Shown: one piece after another, positions 47,151 through 54,848 of the stretch
How the letters are laid out: every line of letters begins with the position of its first letter
How positions within the stretch are numbered: the stretch's first letter is position 1
Assembly (NCBI RefSeq): GCF_001625575.1
Contig: NZ_AUXV01000008.1
Location: 62,001-126,000, forward strand
Reading direction: 5' to 3'
Length of the DNA stretch: 64,000 nt
Origin: Pseudoalteromonas luteoviolacea S2607
Lineage (GTDB): Bacteria > Pseudomonadota > Gammaproteobacteria > Enterobacterales > Alteromonadaceae
Made by a program: the position numbers and the translations under genes
Notes under the pieces: model-generated
Told to the model about the DNA's origin: nothing
Seen by the model: the letters and a program-made list of their open reading frames with translations, nothing else
The model's database searches: none

Positions 47151-48185
47151 ATGTCTCAAAAGGATTTCATAAGCCACTTGTTAATAGAGTGTGATGTGAT
47201 GATTCGTTATGCGTCAGGGCAGGGGAAAACAATACCCAGCTACATGCCAAACACAGTTTATCAACTTCAACGAAAGCAAGATGTCATTGCGACCGGTGGC
47301 GAGAGTGTAGATGGAGGGATCGGGTTCTATGAACATGAGTTATCTGAGCTAACAAAATGTCATAAAGAGCTTTCGGTGTTGGTTTATCCAGCCAAGCCTC
47401 TCACACTAGCGATTATGGATAAAGAGTCAACATCAGTAGGGTGGATCCGCTTCCTAGGTCCAGTTAAGCTAGTTAGGCATATGTCCATATTGGCCATTTT
47501 CTTTTTACTTTCAATTATTGGGTTATCAATTTCCCCTGAAGTGAACCAAAAAACCATCAATGAAGGTCTCTTCAATTCTGAAGGAAAGACTTTGCTGTTG
47601 AATCAATTGTTTTTGCTATGCTGTGCAGGCTTAGGAGCTACGTTTGCGTGTTTGCACAAATCTCGTAACTATATTCGCCAATGCAATTATGATCCAAAGT
47701 TTGATTCAACTTATTGGTCTATGGTTATTATGGGATTTATGGCTGGCTTGATGATTGCTGAACTTATACCCACGGCTGATCTTGCACAAAATAATCCAAC
47801 AATCAGTGACTTTCATAAACCGTTGGCTGCGCTATTAGGAGGTTTTTCTGCAGATGTGATTTACAGTGTGCTAAATAGACTAGTTGATGTATTCAATCAG
47901 TTATTGGGTAGCTCAGACCAAAAAGCCAAAGAACAAGTTAAAAATACAATTACTCAAGCTGATTTAGCAGAACAGCTGCATCAACAAAACAAAGATTTAA
48001 AAGAAAGCATGGCAATAGCGCAAAATACAAATCAGCAGTTGCTCTCGCTTATTGCTGATGAAATGGCCTTACCTAGTGATAAGAAACGGGTGCTATTAAC
48101 GCAGCTTAACCATGCTCAAAATTTGGCAGAGAATAGTAAGCCAGCAGAACGAAGCAATGTGACCAGTGAGCATGAAATTGCTTGA
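47151..48185 (+). CDS. Membrane protein of unknown function with C-terminal coiled coil
   Basis: I do not recognise this 344-residue protein. The first 105 residues are soluble (IPSYMPNTVYQLQ, ATGGESVDGGIGFYEHELSEL). Four hydrophobic stretches follow at about 108-126, 148-167, 188-206 and 222-245. The last 80 residues are a charged coiled coil (QADLAEQLHQQNKDLKESM). Both ends are probably cytoplasmic. It has its own upstream region, and the next gene starts 68 bases after it in the same direction. No catalytic motif seen. Confidence 0.6.
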   Translation: MSQKDFISHLLIECDVMIRYASGQGKTIPSYMPNTVYQLQRKQDVIATGGESVDGGIGFYEHELSELTKCHKELSVLVYPAKPLTLAIMDKESTSVGWIRFLGPVKLVRHMSILAIFFLLSIIGLSISPEVNQKTINEGLFNSEGKTLLLNQLFLLCCAGLGATFACLHKSRNYIRQCNYDPKFDSTYWSMVIMGFMAGLMIAELIPTADLAQNNPTISDFHKPLAALLGGFSADVIYSVLNRLVDVFNQLLGSSDQKAKEQVKNTITQADLAEQLHQQNKDLKESMAIAQNTNQQLLSLIADEMALPSDKKRVLLTQLNHAQNLAENSKPAERSNVTSEHEIA

Positions 48186-48253
48186 ACAGCCAAGGTGAAC
48201 GCATCAAATATTGTATAATTTAAAATAAAGGATTACATTTAAACTAGTATAAA

Positions 48254-50080
48254 ATGCTGGGATTTCACTTTTTGAATTTACCGTTCATTATCTTGTCTTT
48301 ATTAATGTTTTCAAGCTTTTCTGTTGCTATGACAAAGCAACAGATGCTTGAATTCGAGTCTCTAGCGATTAAAACGCCTTTAGAAATCTTAACAGCGCAA
48401 GACAAACCAGAGTATGTCAATCAAGCATTTTGGCTCACCTTAAAGGCGCGTTCAGCGTTCTTTAAAGGCGATATTCAAGCTGCCAAACAGCACTTTGATC
48501 GCGCCAAACTATATGTAAAAGAAAGTCCTTTGAGTCTAAGTTCTGGATATTGGTATTTATATCGAGCCTTTTTCTCCGTGGAGCAAGGAGAGCTTGAAAA
48601 AGCGAAACAGTATATCAAACAGGCGAGGTTGAGTTTCACTCAGCAAAAAGCGTCAGATTTGCTGATCAGAACCTATGCAATGGAAGCCATTATTGCTGTA
48701 TGGCGGGAAGAATATAGCCAAGCGCTCAAGTCGTTACAGGCAGCGCAAAGCTACATCTCGAGAAGTGCAGTTGAAATCGACGGGACTACAAAATTAATGG
48801 TTTATGACAGCCTAACGGCGTATTACTTAACACTACAATTTTATGTGAAAGCCTTGAGTTATGCCTATCAGGCGAGGGATCTGGCGCTGGAAGCATCAAA
48901 TATCCTAGATGGATTGCCCGTAAAATATAACCTTTGTTTAGCCTTGCTCAGAGCAAACCTGAATGATAAGGCTGAGCATTGTTATCAAGAAATGCATGAA
49001 GTCGCACACGCGAAAAACTTGCCTCGATATGAGTTTTGGGGGCTTTCGGGACTTGGAAAAATCGCTTTAAGTAAAAAAGAGTTTTCCCAAGCTATTGATT
49101 ATCTGAAGCAGGCTCAGTCTGCTCAAGAAAATGCAATAATTAACCCTGCGCATCTTATCGTCTTAAACAATAACTTGGCTTTGGCTTATGCCGAAGTTAA
49201 ACAGTTCGACAATGCATTGATGCAGCTTTCATCTTCTAAAGAATTATTAAAGTCTTATCAGAACTCACTGAATAATCGGTATACACGGCAAACTTTAAAA
49301 ATTGAAGCCGATGTCTATCAAGCCAAAAGAGACCTACCTCAGACAATCGCTTCACTGCGGACTTACGTTAAATTCTTGGAAGAAAATGATGCCTTGGCAA
49401 ATAACAAGGTTGAATATGAAACGCAGGGGGCGTTAGAAGCACAGCGACAAAAGATTAAGCTCGCCTCTTCAAATGGTGGTACTGGAATAGAGGCAAACCT
49501 GAACAATGACCAAGCTAAAAGCCACGACTTAGTAAAGGCCTATATAATCATCGTAATACTGGTTATTACCTTAATGGCAGTGGTGGCTTATTACCGACGT
49601 TCTAAGAGTAATTTAACAGCTTTATTAAATTATAAAGACTTTGGCACAGGACTTTACAATCGGCGTTACTTTGTTGAGCAATTTGAGGTGGTTTCTAATC
49701 GTGCCGCAGACTATGCCATGGCACTCATAGAGCTAGATGGCCTCAGGAGTTCAGAGCTGAGGTATAAAAGTACAGACGCTAAACTCAAACTTGCCGCTGA
49801 ATTAATTTTAAAGCAATTTAGGGATGATGGTGATTTAGTGTGTAGGGTGAGTGAAGAAGAGTTTGTTATTTTGTGTGAAGGAATGAAAAAAGCCGTGCTC
49901 CAGAAGCGACTCGCTGCTTTTAAGCAAGCGCTTATTGAGCAAGATCTATTGGATGACGTTGGTTTTTCGGGGGCACTTATTTGCTCAGAAGAAGGAGATT
50001 TTGGCAATATATTTGCTGAATTGGAAAGTCGTTTGGTTCATGTAAAGAGAAACGCACCTGGACAAGTCGTTGCATTTTGA
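48254..50080 (+). CDS. TPR protein with transmembrane helix and degenerate GGDEF domain
   Basis: The product is 608 residues. A signal/anchor segment is at about 5-24. Helical TPR-like repeats lie at about 60-400 (for example ALSYAYQARDLALEAS and YEFWGLSGLGKIALSKKEFSQAIDYLKQA). A transmembrane helix is at about 430-450 (AYIIIVILVITLMAVVAYY). A C-terminal GGDEF-fold domain is at about 468-600 with TGLYNRRYF. The active-site GG(D/E)EF is replaced by SEEEF in RVSEEEFVIL, so diguanylate cyclase activity is unlikely. The layout is that of periplasmic-TPR GGDEF sensors common in Alteromonadales. The start lacks a good ribosome site (AAGGA is 20 bases away), so it may be misplaced or poorly translated. 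Confidence 0.7.
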   Translation: MLGFHFLNLPFIILSLLMFSSFSVAMTKQQMLEFESLAIKTPLEILTAQDKPEYVNQAFWLTLKARSAFFKGDIQAAKQHFDRAKLYVKESPLSLSSGYWYLYRAFFSVEQGELEKAKQYIKQARLSFTQQKASDLLIRTYAMEAIIAVWREEYSQALKSLQAAQSYISRSAVEIDGTTKLMVYDSLTAYYLTLQFYVKALSYAYQARDLALEASNILDGLPVKYNLCLALLRANLNDKAEHCYQEMHEVAHAKNLPRYEFWGLSGLGKIALSKKEFSQAIDYLKQAQSAQENAIINPAHLIVLNNNLALAYAEVKQFDNALMQLSSSKELLKSYQNSLNNRYTRQTLKIEADVYQAKRDLPQTIASLRTYVKFLEENDALANNKVEYETQGALEAQRQKIKLASSNGGTGIEANLNNDQAKSHDLVKAYIIIVILVITLMAVVAYYRRSKSNLTALLNYKDFGTGLYNRRYFVEQFEVVSNRAADYAMALIELDGLRSSELRYKSTDAKLKLAAELILKQFRDDGDLVCRVSEEEFVILCEGMKKAVLQKRLAAFKQALIEQDLLDDVGFSGALICSEEGDFGNIFAELESRLVHVKRNAPGQVVAF

Positions 50081-50109
50081 ACTGCCCAGGTGAATAAACA
50101 GAGATGGCT

Positions 50110-51180
50110 TTAGTAGGTATAGCTAATATGCTGAAAGAAGCGCATTGTTATATCTTGCTTTTCTGGGTTTATTGGCAATTGAGTGGTAAATCGCCTCACC
50201 ATGGTTTCAACATTGTTCACAAATTTTCCGTACCCTGCATCTTTATTATCTTTATCGCTAGCAACAATTACAAAATGCATTGCTTCACACAAGTGTTTTG
50301 GATCCCAGATTGTATGCGTTTGCCCATCCTCCAAAGAGGTATCAAAGCTCAACTTTTGCAGCTCTCTATTGTGATCGGATTTGTCAATTTGACTGCTTCT
50401 AACAATCGGCATTCTGCCATCTGCAACAAAGCCAACATGGCTCAATTGCAACTGACTACACATTGTCAGCAATTTATCTTCAACCGACTGGTAAAAAGAC
50501 GCATAGTCACCGGGCCTCAATAGATGTTGATACTCAGTTTTTATAGCGCGCGTGATAGGGATTGAGAAACTGACATAAGTTATTTCGCTGTGCGCTTCTG
50601 GCAATGTACAGTTTCTTGCTTGATACCTTGGATATAGGCTGCGAAGCTTGTATCCATAGGTTTCCCTGTGGCCTTTGATTTTAGAAAAAATATCATAAGT
50701 GAGATGTTGGTGATCTCGAACTCTAAAATGCAAACCTAGCTCAGCGTATTGTGATTGTAGCGCATCGAGTGTTCGCTTTACTTTGCTATGAAAAGCGGCT
50801 GCATTTGCACGTAGTTCATCACCTGTCGCAAGAAACAACAAACGGATTTTACGCGCTTTATGGCCTTTATCACTGTAGATTTTATGTGCTTCATGGTACT
50901 TAGGGTTATAGAAAAATAAAATCTGCTTATCGGTTTGCAGGTTGTAAGCCTCTTCATGATAGCGAACTACAGGTAGTTTATCATTGACTATCAATTGTAC
51001 GTTATACAACTCAAACTCATCACATAGGGCAAACAATTTTCTTGCGAGCCTTTGGTAGGCACTTTCGATATCATCAAAACAGGTGTAAAACGACTCTTCT
51101 GGTTTAAACTCAGCCAAAATATAGTGATTATTTCGTGCATTTGTGGGAATGTAGACGCGGTGTAAATTCATTGATGCCAT
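50110..51180 (-). CDS. DUF3083-like protein of unknown function
   Basis: The product is 356 residues with no signal peptide or membrane segment. It begins HRVYIPTNARNNHYILAEF and has two roughly repeated halves. Each contains a motif of the type YxSxEDKLLxxCxxLxLxxVxxVxDxxxPVVR: residues 37-72 (FALCDEFELYNVQLIVNDKLPVVRY) and 235-265 (LTMCSQLQLSHVGFVADGRMPIVR). I assign it from memory to the DUF3083 family of Shewanella/Pseudoalteromonas. It is convergent with the TPR gene (29-base gap). No function is known. Confidence 0.6.
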   Translation of the reverse strand: MASMNLHRVYIPTNARNNHYILAEFKPEESFYTCFDDIESAYQRLARKLFALCDEFELYNVQLIVNDKLPVVRYHEEAYNLQTDKQILFFYNPKYHEAHKIYSDKGHKARKIRLLFLATGDELRANAAAFHSKVKRTLDALQSQYAELGLHFRVRDHQHLTYDIFSKIKGHRETYGYKLRSLYPRYQARNCTLPEAHSEITYVSFSIPITRAIKTEYQHLLRPGDYASFYQSVEDKLLTMCSQLQLSHVGFVADGRMPIVRSSQIDKSDHNRELQKLSFDTSLEDGQTHTIWDPKHLCEAMHFVIVASDKDNKDAGYGKFVNNVETMVRRFTTQLPINPEKQDITMRFFQHISYTY

Positions 51181-51390
51181 TTTTAGTCCTTAACGATACA
51201 TCTTAATTGGCCTCATATTATTGAATTTACATGACGATTTTATTGCGCTAGAACAAAATTTGTCACACTACTTAATACGCAAAACAGACAAAAAATTACA
51301 ATTGCAATTGAATTTATATCCGAATTGGCAACAGTTTGTGGACATGGTAATAATTCTTGTTTAATGTTTGTTTTTAAAAAAGGAACTGCC

Positions 51391-52644
51391 ATGAAACAAC
51401 CATATCCTCTTATTCCACTTAGTGCGCGAGCGCTCAACTTTCTAGCTTTGGCAGATGCCAATGACAACGGTAATTCGTGTGACTTAGTTATTTTGAAGGG
51501 GAGCCCTGATCAACGGGATCTTTCAGGGGCTATCGACAAAATAGCCAAGACTCACCCAATTATGCAAAGTCGAATTGTACGCAAAAGCTTGCGCTATTAT
51601 TGGCAATTTGACACACATCTACTGCCCGAAAAGGAGTTTTTAGATTGGTCTGATGAATTCGACAGTTTTGAATTATGGCACAGTGCGTTGCGCAATCATT
51701 TATTTAAAGACATCGTTGATCCATTCAACTCATCGCCAGTTAAGTTTATTTGCATTCAGTATAGAGAGTATTTTGCTCTGTTAATTCTATCATCGCATAT
51801 CGCATCGGATGGGAGTAGCGGTTACCTATTATTTAAGCAACTGAGTGCTTATCTTAATTCGGAGCCTATCGCAGTGGTGGATAATAGCTTTGAGCGAGAA
51901 GCAACACTATTTGATTCTTGTGGCACGAAAGCTTATCTAACCGCGGTTAAACAGCTAGTGTGCAATTTAGTCAGGCCTTGCTCAAAGGTTGCATTGAGCA
52001 AGGGGAATTCAAATCAGTGCCAGATGGAGTATGTCGATCTGGGAGAGAGGGCGACAAAAAACCTAGTTGAATGGTCAAAACAGCGTGGCTGCTCTGTGAA
52101 CGTCGCCCTTAATTATGTATTGAGTGAGTCGCTTTGCTGCGATCGCAGTTTAAGTGTGCTAGAAACGATGTCAGTTAGAGACATATCTAAGCAGCCGCTC
52201 GAATACGCCTATAACAATTTAGTCATTGTTTTTGAATCATATATTGGCGGAAGTAATAATTGGGTTGACGAGTATGCTAGACATCTACAACAGCTTAAGC
52301 GTGAAGGTTATAGAGCCTTTCAAGCTCAACAAGAAATTCAAGCTCTATCAATTAACTTACTACCTAGAACAGCATTAAAGACGTTAGTTAGAATATATAA
52401 ACGGTTATTTTTAAAGGGGAATGTAATTCTTTCAAATTTAGGCGTGGTAGATTTTGACTTGAGCCATGTAGGAAAGTATGAAATTGTCGATGTCTATAAC
52501 TTTAGCGTGCCTTTACCACCTGCTGGTTTAGCGGTTGTGGTGAGCACGTATAGGCAAAAATTAAGGGTTTCTTTTGCGCATAGAGGTGATGATATCTCTG
52601 ACTATATGAGTGCGATAGAAGCGAATATCTTATCGATTAAATAA
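51391..52644 (+). CDS. Condensation-fold acyltransferase-like protein
   Basis: The product is 417 residues resembling the chloramphenicol-acetyltransferase/condensation superfamily (PapA, WS/DGAT, NRPS C-domain). The catalytic HHxxxD motif appears as SHIASDG (His136, Asp140); the first His is Ser, which is tolerated since the second His is the base. A DLSGAIDKIAKTHPIMQSRIV segment near residues 40-60 is the typical N-terminal acceptor-channel region (LxxAlxxlvxrHPxLr), and VILSNLGVVD near the C-terminus matches the PapA latch region. ATG 51391 with AAGGAA just upstream is preferred to a TTG 66 bases earlier. No carrier protein or NRPS gene adjoins it. The substrate is unknown. Confidence 0.68.
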   Translation: MKQPYPLIPLSARALNFLALADANDNGNSCDLVILKGSPDQRDLSGAIDKIAKTHPIMQSRIVRKSLRYYWQFDTHLLPEKEFLDWSDEFDSFELWHSALRNHLFKDIVDPFNSSPVKFICIQYREYFALLILSSHIASDGSSGYLLFKQLSAYLNSEPIAVVDNSFEREATLFDSCGTKAYLTAVKQLVCNLVRPCSKVALSKGNSNQCQMEYVDLGERATKNLVEWSKQRGCSVNVALNYVLSESLCCDRSLSVLETMSVRDISKQPLEYAYNNLVIVFESYIGGSNNWVDEYARHLQQLKREGYRAFQAQQEIQALSINLLPRTALKTLVRIYKRLFLKGNVILSNLGVVDFDLSHVGKYEIVDVYNFSVPLPPAGLAVVVSTYRQKLRVSFAHRGDDISDYMSAIEANILSIK

Positions 52645-52946
52645 GTACGCTTAAGTTTGCACACTACAGAAAATAATGGTGTGAGTTTTTATACTTTCTT
52701 TAGAGGTGATAGCAAGGAGGTAGCTTGCTTTTAAAGGTTTTTGCCATACGAAAACTCATCTCAACTAGAGTATTTACTACCTTGTTTTGATGGTAGGATT
52801 ATGTTTTTCTTTTAATTTATTGTATTTATTTATATAAATGTTGGTACTTATAGATACAATGGTTTACAAAATGTGTTAATTTTGTTTTCACAGAGCCTTT
52901 GAGACCCCGTCTTTCCTCCGATATAAATTTTTTTATTGGAGAAATG
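52645..52946. other. Gene-free gap before the ECF sigma gene
   Basis: The gap is 302 bases and strongly AT-rich. A small inverted repeat, CTACC / GGTAG around a TTGTTTTGAT loop (about 52779-52798), is the only structure seen. No classical sigma70 promoter pair with good spacing was identified, and an autoregulated ECF promoter cannot be excluded. Confidence 0.45.
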
Positions 52947-53525
52947 ATGTTACATACAGGGGAGTTAGTTGCAGCAGAACAAAAGCAGCTAGAAGGACAT
53001 AGTGAGTTTTGGAGACTCTGGTTAGAAAATAAAGAGAAATTATTAAGTTGTTGTTATCGTTGGCTGAGGAATGATAGTGATAAAATAGAAGACGTTATCG
53101 CTCAAACCTGTGAAAAAGCTTTTAAAGCTTATACTCGCTCCAGCGCTATAATTGAAAACGAATTTGCTTGGTTATGCAGAATAGCGCACAACCTGTGTAT
53201 GGATGTGCATAGAGCAAACGCCAAACATCAAGATATTGTTAATCACGTTTCTGAACTTCCAAATCAATTCTATTTCGCAGATAACCAATCTACATCACTA
53301 GAGAATGAGCACCTTAATCTGAGCTTATATAATAAAATCCTTAAAGAAATCGATGTTTTACCAAAAGAACTAAGACTGGTTATGCAATATAAATTCATGT
53401 ATGAGATGGAATACAATGAAATAGCAAGCCGATTACAACTTTCACCTGAAAATGTAAGAAAAAGAGTTCAACTGGCTCGCAAGCGCTTATCTGTAATAAA
53501 GGATGAATATAGAGTGTTGAGCTGA
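52947..53525 (+). CDS. ECF (sigma70-family) RNA polymerase sigma factor
   Basis: The product is 192 residues. Region 2 covers about 25-95 (CCYRWLRNDSDKIEDVIAQTCEKAFKAY, FAWLCRIAHNLCMDVHR). Region 4 covers about 130-190 (LPKELRLVMQYKFMYEMEYNEIASRLQLSPENVRKRVQLARKRL helix-turn-helix). Two adjacent ATGs exist; 52947 is five bases from GGAG and is preferred over 52944. No anti-sigma gene is adjacent, unusual for ECF factors. Its position 370 bases upstream of the NusG-like/lysozyme/AAA operon makes it a candidate regulator of that locus (inference). It ends in a terminator. Confidence 0.85.
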   Translation: MLHTGELVAAEQKQLEGHSEFWRLWLENKEKLLSCCYRWLRNDSDKIEDVIAQTCEKAFKAYTRSSAIIENEFAWLCRIAHNLCMDVHRANAKHQDIVNHVSELPNQFYFADNQSTSLENEHLNLSLYNKILKEIDVLPKELRLVMQYKFMYEMEYNEIASRLQLSPENVRKRVQLARKRLSVIKDEYRVLS

Positions 53526-53659
53526 ACTTTTATTAGCTTGGTACTATCATTAAAACTTTAATATTATTGGCAAGTTATTTAATTATAAAAAGGAAAATCA
53601 CAAAATTAAATTAGCCGCGTCATACAAAAGCTAGGTTTTTGAACTATAGCCCAACCTTT

Positions 53660-53697
53660 AAAGCGATGGCTGACAGCCAGTCATCGCTTTCTTATTT
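53660..53697 (+). terminator. Terminator after the ECF sigma gene
   Basis: The 9-bp stem AAAGCGATG / CATCGCTTT with a 13-base loop that can itself pair (CTG/CAG) is followed by TTTCTTATTT. It isolates the sigma gene from the downstream tail-like operon. Confidence 0.75.
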
Positions 53698-53898
53698 ACT
53701 CTCCATAATTTTACAGATTTCATTTCACTACTAAATTTATTTTCAATCTGTGTTCACGAATCATGTGACTCTGCGTCAGTTGATTACTAAGACGGCCAAA
53801 GTTGGTTTATTCAATAGTTGGCTATTCAATAAAAATTGGCTCCAAATTTACTTGGCTCACCATGTGGGCGATGCGGCGGAGCGTACTTGGAATTAATA
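53698..53898 (+). promoter_or_regulatory. Leader of the antiterminator-led tail-like operon, with ops-like element
   Basis: This stretch lies between the sigma terminator and ATG 53899. It holds a direct repeat TATTCAATA at 53808-53816 and 53823-53831 (15 bases apart). Just before the start codon is GGCGGAGCGTACTT (53875-53888), which resembles the ops pause element GGCGGTAGCGTG bound by RfaH except for a missing T and the last base. Because the following gene encodes a NusG/RfaH paralogue, this may be its recruitment site. No clear -10/-35 pair was read. Confidence 0.5.
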
Positions 53899-54414
53899 AT
53901 GACAATAAATAGAAAGTGGTATGTGGTTTATACTAGACCAAATGCTGAAAAAAAATTCGCCGAACAAGTTAGTAATTTCACCAGCGGATGCGATGTTTAT
54001 TTACCACTCATAACTGAAAATAGGCAGTGGAGTGATAGAGTAAAGTCAGTTTCAAGTCCACTTTTTAAATCCTATGTTTTCGTATATTTAAATGAAGACG
54101 AATATCACTATATTAAGCGTCTAAGTGGCTTTGTTGATTATATTAAGTTTAACGGCAAACCGAGTGTAATCAATTCACTTGAAGTCGAAAAAATAAAAAC
54201 AGTTGTTGCATCTGGTTTCCCATGTGAGCCTACGACTCGTAAGTTTAAGCTTGGTCAATCTGTCGAGATTAAATCAGGTAGCTTAAGGGGGTATCAAGGT
54301 AAGTTAGTTGATATTAAAAACGAGGCCGTATTTGCGATAGAAGTTCAGGGAATAGAACAAAGTTTGTTGATGTCAGTTCCTGCTTCGTTGTTAAGTTTTG
54401 CGGAGGAGATATGA
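53899..54414 (+). CDS. NusG/RfaH-family specialised antitermination factor
   Basis: The product is 171 residues. The NGN domain begins with KWYVVYTRPNAEKKFAEQV and includes VYLPLITENRQWSDRVKSVSSPLFKSYVFVYL and the LSGFVDYIKFNGKPSVI segment typical of NusG paralogues. A C-terminal KOW domain (KLGQSVEIKSGSLRGYQGKLVDIKN) follows. Start at ATG 53899; an in-frame TTG 63 bases upstream would place the ops-like element inside the coding region and has no ribosome site. Such factors allow RNA polymerase to transcribe very long operons (RfaH: LPS, capsule, toxin). As the first gene of a phage-tail-like locus it probably drives full-length transcription of that operon. The stop overlaps the lysozyme start (ATGA). 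Confidence 0.87.
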   Translation: MTINRKWYVVYTRPNAEKKFAEQVSNFTSGCDVYLPLITENRQWSDRVKSVSSPLFKSYVFVYLNEDEYHYIKRLSGFVDYIKFNGKPSVINSLEVEKIKTVVASGFPCEPTTRKFKLGQSVEIKSGSLRGYQGKLVDIKNEAVFAIEVQGIEQSLLMSVPASLLSFAEEI

Positions 54415-54845
54415 CTGGCATAAGCATTTCTAATAAAAACATGGAAGCTCTGAAAGTCCAACTAATTTGTCATGAAGGCCTTACATGTGTACCAATGGAG
54501 AATGACGCTGGCGAGCTTACCATTGGCGTTGGTAGAAATTTATCCCAAACAGGCATAAGCGAAACTGAAGCTGAGCAAATGTTAGAGCATGATCTTGCAG
54601 AGTTGCTTAAAAATATTGAGGGAGAACTGCCCGTCTTTCGGCAACTAAGTGAAGTGCGTAAACTGGTTTTGATGAATATTGCGTTTTCGCTCAAAATCGA
54701 TGGATTAAAGGCGCTTAAAAAATTACTTGCTGCATTGTGCATAGGAGATTTCACACTGGCGGCAAATGAAATTTTACACTGTCACACGATACCCGGAGGG
54801 ACAGATAGAAAAGCCGAGTTATCTATGATGATGAAGGCGGGGTGA
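54411..54845 (+). CDS. Phage-type lysozyme (glycoside hydrolase 24-like)
   Basis: The product is 144 residues. It follows the T4-lysozyme/GH24 plan: catalytic Glu22 in CHEGLTC and the TIGVGRNL segment with Thr37, at the same 15-residue spacing as Glu11-Thr26 of T4 lysozyme. The position of T4 Asp20 is Asn31, with Asp32 one residue later, so the catalytic Asp is shifted or a one-residue rearrangement exists. The C-terminal lobe (HTIPGGTDRKAELSMM) matches the usual GLxxRRxAE region. No signal peptide. In particle loci such enzymes serve as tail-associated muramidases or release lysins. Overlaps the NusG-like gene by four bases; AAA gene starts three bases after it. Confidence 0.82.
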   Translation: MTGISISNKNMEALKVQLICHEGLTCVPMENDAGELTIGVGRNLSQTGISETEAEQMLEHDLAELLKNIEGELPVFRQLSEVRKLVLMNIAFSLKIDGLKALKKLLAALCIGDFTLAANEILHCHTIPGGTDRKAELSMMMKAG

Positions 54846-54848
54846 GCC

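Noticed and set aside
50104..50523. Plus-strand open frame opposite the DUF3083-like gene
   Set aside because: Lies wholly antisense to a longer gene with coding character and a defined start; no family features.
51325..51390. Longer start (TTG 51325) of the condensation-fold protein
   Set aside because: ATG 51391 has AAGGAA at proper distance; the extension has no conserved features.
53526..53898. Small gene in the gap before the NusG paralogue
   Set aside because: No frame with a ribosome site and coding character; only terminator, repeat and ops-like element are seen.
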